Source: an uncultured Arcanobacterium sp. (GTDB taxonomy: Bacteria > Actinomycetota > Actinomycetes > Actinomycetales > Actinomycetaceae). From it: a stretch of DNA of 17,332 nucleotides. Below are positions 1-6,696 of the stretch, piece by piece. Location of the stretch: assembly GCF_947253055.1 (NCBI RefSeq), contig NZ_CAMXYE010000025.1:1-17332 (forward strand). The letters are read 5' to 3'. Positions within the stretch are counted from its first letter, which is position 1. Each line of letters starts with the position of its first letter. The position numbers were made by a program, and so were the translations under genes. The notes under the pieces are model-generated. The model was not told the DNA's origin. It worked only from the letters and a program-made list of their open reading frames with translations, and ran no database searches.

Positions 1-476
1 ACTATCCCCCGCCCTCGCGCATATGGGGCAGAATTATTTCCGGCGCCGTCATTTCCTACTGCGCCGCTTTCCGCTTCGATAATCTGGCGTTGCTTAGCTT
101 TTAGAATTGCCCGCACGGCTAGGTTACTAGATACCTGGGAAACTACTCGCGTAAGCTCCGGGGTACGAATCGCCTCCGTAATATCTATCCCCGCACAAAA
201 AAACTGCTGTTGGCGCGGATCTAAGTTAATTTGCAGGGGCATATTTTCCACCACTTGTGCCACAGCTTGGCTATCCGCTAAATTTACTTGCTGATGCTGT
301 GCCCACCACGCCGCAGCTCGATAGATAGCTCCGGTATCTAAATAGGCAAGATGATGGCGAAATGCGAGCTCCTTCGCCACCGTAGATTTACCCGAACCTG
401 AAGGCCCGTCGATTGCTATTACGAGAGAATCCGGAGAAAGTTGCTTCCGCAGCAAAGTTTTTTGCTCTTCTTTCAT
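1..476 (-). CDS. cmk: Cytidylate kinase, N-terminal part (runs off the left edge)
   Basis: This enzyme phosphorylates CMP and dCMP with ATP in the cytoplasm to make CDP and dCDP. About 158 residues are visible. Residues 19-32 hold the P-loop (GPSGSGKST), residues 45-53 read YLDTGAIYR, and residues 97-130 match the CMP-binding part (DITEAIRTPE, then the SQVS and VR..L...QR motifs). The ATG shares one base with the rluB stop (TGATG), so it is probably translationally coupled. There is an N-terminal extension of about 18 residues before the first beta strand. Residues 134-156 look like a Gly/Asn/Ala-rich insertion just before the expected GIVVEGRD motif, of which only GIV is inside the window. 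In many Actinobacteria cmk is followed by, or fused to, der (engA), but that part lies outside. Identification is secure from the motifs and the neighbouring genes. Confidence 0.93.
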   Translation of the reverse strand, partial: MKEEQKTLLRKQLSPDSLVIAIDGPSGSGKSTVAKELAFRHHLAYLDTGAIYRAAAWWAQHQQVNLADSQAVAQVVENMPLQINLDPRQQQFFCAGIDITEAIRTPELTRVVSQVSSNLAVRAILKAKQRQIIEAESGAVGNDGAGNNSAPYARGRGI

Positions 477-1231
477 CACATATCTACCATCTGCATAAGT
501 GTTCCCAACTCGGAGCCCCCGATTATTCTATATTGCCCAGGTTTTAATCTTCCCGCCGTGATATTAGCAAAGCGCACCCGCACCAATTCCATAACTGGAT
601 GGCCAACTTCTTCCATCAGCCGGCGCACAATTCGATTTTTCCCCGAATGTAGCGTAATTTCGACGATTGAATTGCGGCGAGCCGCTTCTTTTAATACGAA
701 AGAATCCACATTCTGCATTCCATCTTCTAGCTGCACCCCCGCTTCCAGAACTTTCCCTAATCCACGCGTGACTTGCCCTTCCACCCGCGCAATATAAGTC
801 TTAGGAATTTCATAAGAAGGATGTGTAAGACGATGCGCTAGTTCACCGTCGTTAGTAAGTAAAATTATCCCTTCCGTATCTATATCTAGCCGCCCCACAT
901 GGAAAAGACGTTCCGGGCGATCATCTAAATAATCTGCAAGAGTTTTCCGGCCTTGATCATCACTCATAGTAGATACGACGCGCGGCGGTTTATAGAAAGC
1001 AATAGTCACTTTTTCTAAATCACCTTGTACCGGCACCCCATCTACCTTTATCTGAGCGCTTCTGGGGTCTACGCGCATGCCGAGCTGGCGTACAATCACT
1101 CCATTTACTTCTACGCGGCCTTGCTCCATTAAAGCTTCACAATGCCGCCGCGAACCCACTCCCGCATGGGCGAGTACTTTTTGCAGGCGCTCCCCTTGGG
1201 CATCGAAAATTTCCTGCTCTGTTCTACTCAT
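476..1231 (-). CDS. rluB: Ribosomal large-subunit pseudouridine synthase, RluB/RsuA family
   Basis: This protein of 251 residues isomerises a uridine in rRNA to pseudouridine. An S4 RNA-binding domain covers about residues 14-60 (LQKVLAHAGVGSRR, then VEVNG). The catalytic domain follows, with the family signature GRLDIDTEGIILLTNDGE at 113-130; Asp116 is the expected catalytic nucleophile. The KTY motif (about 144-146) and NRIVRR near the C terminus are also typical. Length is normal. The start codon overlaps the scpB stop by four bases (ATGA), and the stop overlaps the cmk start by one base, so it sits inside a coupled operon. Position between scpB and cmk is the usual actinobacterial and Firmicutes arrangement and favours 23S rRNA (RluB-like) over 16S (RsuA) as target. 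The exact target uridine cannot be read from the sequence. Confidence 0.93.
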   Translation of the reverse strand: MSRTEQEIFDAQGERLQKVLAHAGVGSRRHCEALMEQGRVEVNGVIVRQLGMRVDPRSAQIKVDGVPVQGDLEKVTIAFYKPPRVVSTMSDDQGRKTLADYLDDRPERLFHVGRLDIDTEGIILLTNDGELAHRLTHPSYEIPKTYIARVEGQVTRGLGKVLEAGVQLEDGMQNVDSFVLKEAARRNSIVEITLHSGKNRIVRRLMEEVGHPVMELVRVRFANITAGRLKPGQYRIIGGSELGTLMQMVDM

Positions 1232-1797
1232 AATATTTCTTTCTCTACCTCTTCTAAATTTTCTTCATCAGGTAAATACGGAGCTAAATCCGGTAATTCT
1301 GCCAAGGAATTCATACCCATTTTTTCCAAAAAATACCCAGTCGTAATATATAACCCAGCCCCCGTATCGGCGGTGGCACCTGCCTGCTCTATCAAATCCC
1401 GCGCCAGGAGCGTCCGGAGCACTGAATCCACATTCACCCCGCGAATAGCAGCTATCTGGGCCCGCGTCACTGGCTGCCGATAGGCAATCACTGCAAGAGT
1501 TTCTAGAGCTGGTATAGAAAGTTTATTAGCTTTTCCCGCAGTAATATACCTTCCAACTATTTCTCCGTAGCGCGGATGGGAATAAAATCTCCATCCCCCA
1601 CCGCTTTCCCGCAGTTGAAAGCCGCGCGGATAGGGGGAATCTTCGGCATAGGAACGCGCCAATTCGCTGAGGAGCTGCTGCGTCTCCGCTTCACTTATCT
1701 CTAAAGAGGCGGCTAATTGCGCCAGTGGTATAGGATTTTCCGCCACCATCAATATCGCCTCTAAAGCTCCCTTATAAAAAGAAAAATCTTCAGGCAT
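1228..1797 (-). CDS. scpB: Segregation and condensation protein B
   Basis: ScpB is a winged-helix dimer that binds the kleisin ScpA and completes the SMC-ScpAB condensin, which compacts and helps separate new chromosomes. I chose the ATG at 1797 (189 residues) because AAGGAG lies six bases upstream; a GTG at 1824 and an ATG at 1812 in the same frame lack well-spaced ribosome sites. The protein opens with ALEAILMVAENPIPLAQLA, the first winged helix. It continues with KLSIPALETLAVIAYRQPVTRAQIAAIRGV, given here as two adjoining pieces of the second winged helix: KLSIPALETLAVIAYRQPVT and RAQIAAIRGV. A Gly/Tyr-containing stretch that ends with FLEKMGM follows. The C-terminal tail is acidic. The gene overlaps scpA by 8 bases and rluB by 4, which suggests coupled synthesis of the two condensin partners. 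Confidence 0.93.
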   Translation of the reverse strand: MPEDFSFYKGALEAILMVAENPIPLAQLAASLEISEAETQQLLSELARSYAEDSPYPRGFQLRESGGGWRFYSHPRYGEIVGRYITAGKANKLSIPALETLAVIAYRQPVTRAQIAAIRGVNVDSVLRTLLARDLIEQAGATADTGAGLYITTGYFLEKMGMNSLAELPDLAPYLPDEENLEEVEKEIL

Positions 1798-2587
1798 TTC
1801 TCGCTCCTTCATCTCCCCCGGCACCGCCCTCTTCCAGTCGGGAAATAAACAACGGAGCTAAGGGAGATTCCTGCGTCACTTCAATTTCTTGGGCCCGTAA
1901 GAGCTCCAAAATAGCTAGAAAACGCGAAACTATGGTCTGAGTAGTCATTGCCCCCGCGCAGAGCTGCAAAAAAGTAATTTTTTCTCCCCGCGGAAGCTGC
2001 GTACGAATATATTCTATCTGACTGTGCACTGATACAAGCGGCGCATGGAGATGCCGTAAATCCACTTCTGGAGCTTTGTGTGAGAGTGCCCGCGCCGCGA
2101 GAGCAGCCAATCCACTCGCATCTATCTCTAGCTGCAATTCCGGTAAAAGTTTTTGAAATTGCGGCTCTAAGCGCACCCACCGCGGAATATAGCGAGATTC
2201 GCGCTCAAGACGGCTAGCCATATCCTGCGCCGCCTCTTTAAAAGCGCGATATTGGAGGAGCTTTGCGAAAAGCAAATCTCGCTCTTCCAGCAATTCCAGA
2301 TCTTCTGCTTCGCTCTCGTCTTTTGGTAAAAGCCGCGCTGCCTTTAAAGCCAATAGCGTAGCAGCCACTACTAAGAATTCCGAAGTAACCGATAAGTCTA
2401 ATTCTTCTTGCTCTTTTACAAAAGCAATAAATTCGTCGGTCACTTGTGCCAAAGCCACCTCAGTAATATCGAGCTTGCGCCGAGCAATTAGGGAGAGCAA
2501 CACTTCAAAAGGGCCAGCAAATACGTCTAAATCTACTGCAAATACTTCCGGCGGCGCCGGCGAAAAAAGAGAAGGAGCGCTATCCAT
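1790..2587 (-). CDS. scpA: Segregation and condensation protein A (kleisin)
   Basis: ScpA is the kleisin that bridges the SMC ATPase heads in bacterial condensin. The protein has 265 residues. An N-terminal SMC-binding region (about residues 18-95) carries the family pattern FAGPFEVLLSLIARRKLDI and SEFLVVAATLLALKAARLLP, followed by an acidic linker and a C-terminal winged helix (about 175-255) that would contact the other SMC head. The first 15 residues are Pro/Ser-rich. It lies 20 bases after parA and overlaps scpB. No ribosome-binding site is visible before the ATG; instead a perfect TATAAT sits 9 bases upstream (2596-2601), so leaderless translation from a local promoter is possible. Downstream genes would then be co-expressed with it. 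Confidence 0.94.
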   Translation of the reverse strand: MDSAPSLFSPAPPEVFAVDLDVFAGPFEVLLSLIARRKLDITEVALAQVTDEFIAFVKEQEELDLSVTSEFLVVAATLLALKAARLLPKDESEAEDLELLEERDLLFAKLLQYRAFKEAAQDMASRLERESRYIPRWVRLEPQFQKLLPELQLEIDASGLAALAARALSHKAPEVDLRHLHAPLVSVHSQIEYIRTQLPRGEKITFLQLCAGAMTTQTIVSRFLAILELLRAQEIEVTQESPLAPLFISRLEEGGAGGDEGARNA

Positions 2588-2617
2588 GACTGATGATTAT
2601 AATCTGCTCAAGCAGAT
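2588..2617 (-). promoter_or_regulatory. Possible leaderless promoter of scpA, with a small hairpin at the parA stop
   Basis: On the minus strand a perfect -10 hexamer TATAAT occupies 2601-2596, eight bases before the scpA ATG at 2587. Transcription would begin at or within about two bases of the ATG. No good -35 is seen 16-18 bases upstream, which is common for actinobacterial promoters. A 6-bp hairpin (ATCTGC, loop TTGA, GCAGAT; 2602-2617) spans the parA stop codon directly upstream. The match could be chance; no ribosome site competes with this reading. Confidence 0.35.
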
Positions 2618-3465
2618 GCTCCCCGGTAAATGAGTTCCCGAGCTAAGCGTTTATAAGCTTTTGCTCCACTATGACTGGGTGCATAAGTGGTTATCGGCTC
2701 CGCAGCAATAGTGGCATCTGGGAACTTTACGGTGCGCGAAATCTGCGTATCGAAGACTTTATCTCCAAAACGCTCCCGCACTAGCTCAATCACTTCCCGC
2801 GAATGCAGAGTCCGGCTATCTACCATCGTCAATAGCACTCCATCTAATGTAAGACGGGGATTCAACCGATCTTGTACGCGCTCAATCTGATCCACTAATA
2901 ACGCTACTCCCCGCATAGCGAAAAATTCTGCCCCCAAAGGAATAATCACCCCGTGGGCGGCGGTGAGCGCATTGACGGTAAGGAGCCCTAAAGACGGCTG
3001 ACAATCGATAATTATTACATCGTAATCAGCTTCGACGCTGCGCAGCACTCGGCTTAAAGACTGCTCGCGCGCTACTTCGTTAATGAGCTGAATTTCTGCA
3101 GCAGATAATTCGATATTAGCTGGCACTAAATCCAAATTAGCCACTTCGGTAGGATGAATAATTTCCCGCACATTTGGCTTAGCTGCCAAGAGCTCATTAT
3201 AGATAGTGCGCTCTAAGCCCATTGCATTTACGCCGAGCCCGGCCGAAGCAGCACCCTGCGGATCAAAATCTACCAGCAATACTTTTCGTCCATACTCAGC
3301 CAACGCCGCCGCCAGATTAATAGAAGTAGTAGTCTTACCCACTCCCCCTTTTTGGTTACACATGGCAATAATACGCCCGGGGCCGTGGGTAGATAGTTCG
3401 GGAGGGAGCGGAAAATCCACCCCTGGATTAAGTTCGGTAAAGATATCTGTTTGTTCAGCGCTCAC
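2608..3465 (-). CDS. Orphan ParA-family ATPase, condensin-linked
   Basis: This is a ParA/MinD/Soj-type P-loop ATPase of 285 residues. Residues 39-46 form the deviant Walker A motif KGGVGKTT, whose signature lysine is Lys39. LLVDFDPQG at about 63-71 is Walker A', and VIIIDCQPSLG is the Walker B region. The N-terminal extension of about 30 residues ends in HGPGRIIAMCNQ, a form I associate with the actinobacterial ParA encoded next to scpA. Translation starts at GTG (3465); AGG of the xerD stop region is the nearest ribosome site. No parB lies beside it, and the usual oriC neighbours (gidB, rnpA) are absent, so it is probably not the main chromosome-partitioning ParA. Its place between xerD and scpA suggests a role with SMC-ScpAB or nucleoid positioning, but this is inference. 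Confidence 0.9.
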   Translation of the reverse strand: MSAEQTDIFTELNPGVDFPLPPELSTHGPGRIIAMCNQKGGVGKTTTSINLAAALAEYGRKVLLVDFDPQGAASAGLGVNAMGLERTIYNELLAAKPNVREIIHPTEVANLDLVPANIELSAAEIQLINEVAREQSLSRVLRSVEADYDVIIIDCQPSLGLLTVNALTAAHGVIIPLGAEFFAMRGVALLVDQIERVQDRLNPRLTLDGVLLTMVDSRTLHSREVIELVRERFGDKVFDTQISRTVKFPDATIAAEPITTYAPSHSGAKAYKRLARELIYRGASA

Positions 3466-3474
3466 GATACTAAT

Positions 3475-4452
3475 CTACCTGAATTTTTCACGCTGAACAT
3501 CCTCGCGGGCGCGTGGGTGGGAACTTGCATAAACTTCCCGAATAGTTTCGGGAGTGACGCGGGTATAAATCTGGGTAGTCGCCACCGAAGCATGCCCTAG
3601 CATTTCCTGGACTACGCGGATATCAGCTCCACCCTGTAGCAGGTGGGTAGCGAAAGAATGGCGAAAACTGTGCGGAGTTATTTCCTTAATATCAGCTTTT
3701 TCTCCATACTCTTTAATTATTCCCCAGGCAGACTGCCGAGAAAGTGGATTTCCCCGCTTATTAAGGAAGATAAAGCTATTGCCTTTGCCGCGCCGCGCTA
3801 ATTCCGGGCGACCCCGCACGAGATATGCTGATAGTGCCGCTTGTGCATAGGATCCGAGCGGCACAATTCTCTCTTTTCGCCCTTTCCCGAATAGACGCAC
3901 TAATTTATTTTCCATATCCAGATCATCAGGAGTTAGCCGCACCGCCTCCGATATACGTGCTCCACTGGAATAAAGAAATTCTAAAAGTGCCTGGTCGCGC
4001 AAGGCCACTACATCGTCTCCCCCAGCTGCTAGATCTAAAATTTTTTGTACTTCCCCTATGGTGAGAGCTTTCGGCAAACGTTTAGGAAGTTTTGGCGGAG
4101 TTACCTCGGCAGCTGGGTCACTAGCGCAGATACCTTCCGCTAATAAAAAGGAGTGTAAACCCCGAACTGCCGCCAAAATTCTATTTACCGAAGAAATAGC
4201 TTTTGCGGGATGATTTTTTTGGGGAATGCGCAGATATTCTATAAAAGCCGCTATTTGCTCAGATTTTATCTCCGAAAATTTCTGTACTCCCTGCCTGGAT
4301 AGGTACTCAAGATATTTTTCTAAATCACTGCGGTAGGCAGCGAGAGTATTTGGAGAAAGTGAACGTTCAATCTGCAGATGCGCTAAATACTCGCGCACGC
4401 TTTGCAGCAATTTAGGAGAAATAGCAACTTTACTACCAGCTAACTCTGGCAT
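3475..4452 (-). CDS. xerD: Tyrosine recombinase XerD
   Basis: XerD works with XerC and FtsK at the dif site to resolve chromosome dimers before division. I place the start at the ATG at 4452 (325 residues), because GGAGGGAG lies just upstream and the frame opened further upstream has no family similarity. Residues 10-105 form the SAM-like core-binding domain (LSPNTLAAYRSDL). The catalytic domain carries the full set Arg166 (GARISEAV), Lys190 (GKGRKER), His261 and Arg264 (HSFRHSFATHLL), His287 (LGHASVATTQ) and the nucleophile Tyr296 (IYTRV). Length fits XerD, and linkage to parA-scpA-scpB fits actinobacterial XerD rather than XerC. The stop lies 9 bases before parA. It is transcribed divergently from tkt across a 157-base spacer. 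Confidence 0.94.
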   Translation of the reverse strand: MPELAGSKVAISPKLLQSVREYLAHLQIERSLSPNTLAAYRSDLEKYLEYLSRQGVQKFSEIKSEQIAAFIEYLRIPQKNHPAKAISSVNRILAAVRGLHSFLLAEGICASDPAAEVTPPKLPKRLPKALTIGEVQKILDLAAGGDDVVALRDQALLEFLYSSGARISEAVRLTPDDLDMENKLVRLFGKGRKERIVPLGSYAQAALSAYLVRGRPELARRGKGNSFIFLNKRGNPLSRQSAWGIIKEYGEKADIKEITPHSFRHSFATHLLQGGADIRVVQEMLGHASVATTQIYTRVTPETIREVYASSHPRAREDVQREKFR

Positions 4453-4609
4453 ATTTACTCCCTCCGTTGTTTTCCGTGGCACACCCCACAGATGCGTGGC
4501 GCGCCCCACAAATCCTCGTAAAGACAATGTATCCTTGTAGTGTATCTCTTTCATATTTTATTACCGGCTTGTGTAGAAACGAAGCAGGTGAAAGCGAGGA
4601 AATAAATAG
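4453..4609. promoter_or_regulatory. Divergent xerD / tkt intergenic region
   Basis: This 157-base spacer must hold the start signals of both xerD (leftward) and tkt (rightward). It contains the tandem dyads described separately, the xerD ribosome site GGAGGGAG (about 4460-4467, minus strand), and the tkt ribosome site GAGG (4596-4599) ten bases before its ATG. The half nearer tkt is AT-rich (4520-4562). I tested several hexamer pairs on both strands and found no convincing -35/-10 set, so the promoters cannot be placed by eye. Confidence 0.5.
4475..4510. repeat. Two tandem imperfect 16-base dyads between xerD and tkt
   Basis: CGTGGCACACCCCACA (4475-4490) and CGTGGCGCGCCCCACA (4495-4510) match at 14 of 16 bases and start exactly 20 bases apart, on the same DNA face. 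Each copy is itself an imperfect dyad, CGTGG-N6-CCACA. Read on the minus strand they are TGTGG-N6-CCACG, resembling the CRP/GlxR pattern TGTGA-N6-TCACA with a paired change at the fifth position. They lie 23-58 bases upstream of the xerD ATG and 100-135 upstream of tkt. An operator pair is the natural reading, but the binding protein is unknown. Confidence 0.5.
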
Positions 4610-6685
4610 ATGAGCAATTTGAAGTGGTCGGAACTCGATCAAAAAGCAGTGGAAACCGGGCGAGCTTTAGCAGCCGATGCAGTAGAAAAAGCGGGAAATG
4701 GGCATCCCGGCACCGCTATTTCCCTTTCGCCGCTCGCCTACTTACTATTTCAAAAAATAATGCGCCACGACCCCAGCGATTCCCAGTGGCTAGGGCGCGA
4801 CCGCTTTGTGCTCTCTTTAGGGCACTCTTCCCTCACTCTTTATAATCAGCTTTTCTTCGCTGGATATGGGCTGGAGCTAGAGGATTTGCAGAATCTGCGC
4901 ACCGAAAATTCACTTACCCCTGGACACCCAGAATATGGGCATACCAAGGGAGTAGAAATGACCACTGGCCCTCTTGGGCAGGGATTAGCTTCGGCAGTAG
5001 GCATGGCAATGGCTGCCCGCCGGGAGCGGGGACTTTTCGACGCAGAAGCTCCGGCCGGTGAAAGCCCCTTTGACCACTTTATCTATGTAGTAGCCGGAGA
5101 AGGCTGCTTAGAAGAAGGCGTAACTTCGGAAGCCTGCTCCTTGGCCGGTACGCAAGAACTAGGCAATTTGATTTTAATTTTTGACGATAATCAAATTTCT
5201 ATTGAAGACGACACCAAGATTGCTTTCACAGAAGATGTGCTCAAACGCTATGAAGCCTATGGCTGGCATACCCAAGAAGTGAAGTGGCGCCAAGAAGACG
5301 ACTCTTATAAGGAAGACTATGCCGCGCTTTACGATGCAGTAGAAGCTGCCAAAGCGGTGACGGATAAGCCTTCTATTATTAAACTTTCGACTATTATTGC
5401 CTGGCCTTGCCCGACTAAGCAAAATAGCGGCAGTTCCCATGGCGCAGCTTTGGGCGAGAGCGAAATTCGGGGCTTGAAAGAAGCAATCGGGCTGGATCCA
5501 GATCAGAATTTCCAGGTAGAAGAAGAAGTCTTAGCGCATACTCGCCAGCAGGCTGCTGCCAATGCCGCAGCTGCGCGCAAGGTCTGGGATGAAAAGTTTG
5601 CAGCTTGGAAGCAAAATAACCCCGAACAGAGTGCGCTGCTTAGCCGTTTACAAAAGCGAGAGTTGCCCAAGGGCTGGGAAGCAGCACTTCCGGAATTCGC
5701 AGCTGGAGAAAGCGTAGCTACTCGTTCTGCATCTGGAAAAGTACTAACTGCTTTGAAAGATGTACTTCCGGAGCTCTGGGGCGGTTCAGCTGACCTCGAC
5801 GGCTCCAATAAGACTTCTATGACGGGAGAGCCGTCTTTCCTGCCGGCAGATCGTGCTTCGAAAGCATTCCCAGGCAATAAGTACGGCCGCACCTTGCACT
5901 TCGGTATTCGCGAGCACGCCATGGGAGCAATCGTGAACGGTATCGTGCTACACGGCCCCACTCGTGCTTATGGTGGTACTTTCTTCGTATTTGCCGATTA
6001 TATGCGCCCCTCCGTACGGCTGGCAGCGCTTATGGAAATTCCGTCAATTTGGGTATGGACACACGATTCTATTGGAGTCGGTGAAGACGGCCCCACCCAT
6101 CAACCAATTGAGCATCTGTGGTCTTACCGCGCTATTCCTGGTTTTGATGTAGTCCGCCCGGCGGATGCAAATGAAACCGCTTATGCTTGGCGCGGTATCC
6201 TCGAGCGCACTAATCGCCCAGCGGCAATTATTTTATCGCGGCAAAATCTGCCCGTTATTGCCCGGGGCAACAACGCCTGTGCCGCCGCAGCTGGAGTACT
6301 AAAAGGTGGATATGTGCTAGCTGATGGAGAAGATGTGGTACTAATTGCCACTGGCTCGGAAGTAGCACTTGCTCTGGAAGCACGCACTGCTTTAGCAAAA
6401 GAAAATATCTCGGCCCGCGTAGTATCTCTCCCCTGCTGGGAATGGTTCTGTGAGCAGGAACAAAGCTACCAAGATTCCGTGCTTCCTCCGGCATTAAAGG
6501 CACGGGTTTCGATAGAAGCCGGCGCTACTTTCGGTTGGAAAGGAATCGTCGGCGATTGCGGCCGTACGGTGGGAATTGATCATTATGGTGAATCTGCACC
6601 CGCGGGCCGACTTTTTGAAAAGTACGGTTTAACAGCAGAAAACGTAGTCAAAGCCGCTAAAGAATCTTTAGCGGCAGCCAAGTGA
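4610..6685 (+). CDS. tkt: Transketolase
   Basis: Transketolase moves two-carbon units between ketose and aldose phosphates in the non-oxidative pentose phosphate pathway, using thiamine diphosphate and a divalent metal. The protein has 691 residues, a normal length. The N-terminal ThDP-binding domain has GNGHPG (29-34, His32), LGHSS (His71), and the cofactor motif from 163 (GEGCLEEG) to Asn194 (DDNQIS). The middle domain carries RTLHFGIREHAMG with the catalytic Glu, and GVGEDGPTHQPIEHL. A C-terminal domain follows. The metal ligand that is Asp in E. coli (GDG) is Glu164 here, a conservative change; all other key residues are present, so the enzyme is presumably active. The start is supported by GAGG ten bases upstream. 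It is 11 bases ahead of tal, forming a tkt-tal operon. Confidence 0.96.
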   Translation: MSNLKWSELDQKAVETGRALAADAVEKAGNGHPGTAISLSPLAYLLFQKIMRHDPSDSQWLGRDRFVLSLGHSSLTLYNQLFFAGYGLELEDLQNLRTENSLTPGHPEYGHTKGVEMTTGPLGQGLASAVGMAMAARRERGLFDAEAPAGESPFDHFIYVVAGEGCLEEGVTSEACSLAGTQELGNLILIFDDNQISIEDDTKIAFTEDVLKRYEAYGWHTQEVKWRQEDDSYKEDYAALYDAVEAAKAVTDKPSIIKLSTIIAWPCPTKQNSGSSHGAALGESEIRGLKEAIGLDPDQNFQVEEEVLAHTRQQAAANAAAARKVWDEKFAAWKQNNPEQSALLSRLQKRELPKGWEAALPEFAAGESVATRSASGKVLTALKDVLPELWGGSADLDGSNKTSMTGEPSFLPADRASKAFPGNKYGRTLHFGIREHAMGAIVNGIVLHGPTRAYGGTFFVFADYMRPSVRLAALMEIPSIWVWTHDSIGVGEDGPTHQPIEHLWSYRAIPGFDVVRPADANETAYAWRGILERTNRPAAIILSRQNLPVIARGNNACAAAAGVLKGGYVLADGEDVVLIATGSEVALALEARTALAKENISARVVSLPCWEWFCEQEQSYQDSVLPPALKARVSIEAGATFGWKGIVGDCGRTVGIDHYGESAPAGRLFEKYGLTAENVVKAAKESLAAAK

Positions 6686-6696
6686 AAGGCTAAATA

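Noticed and set aside
4475..4510. NrdR boxes (paired 16-base sites)
   Set aside because: NrdR boxes are AT-rich with ACAC/GTGT ends and lie about three helical turns apart; these are G+C-rich and 20 bases apart.
4453..4554. A 34-residue N-terminal extension of xerD beginning at the ATG at 4554
   Set aside because: The extra residues have no resemblance to XerD, the tandem dyads fall inside it, and a strong ribosome site directly precedes the ATG at 4452.
4535..4563. A tkt promoter with TTGTAG as -35
   Set aside because: No acceptable -10 hexamer occurs 16-18 bases downstream of it.
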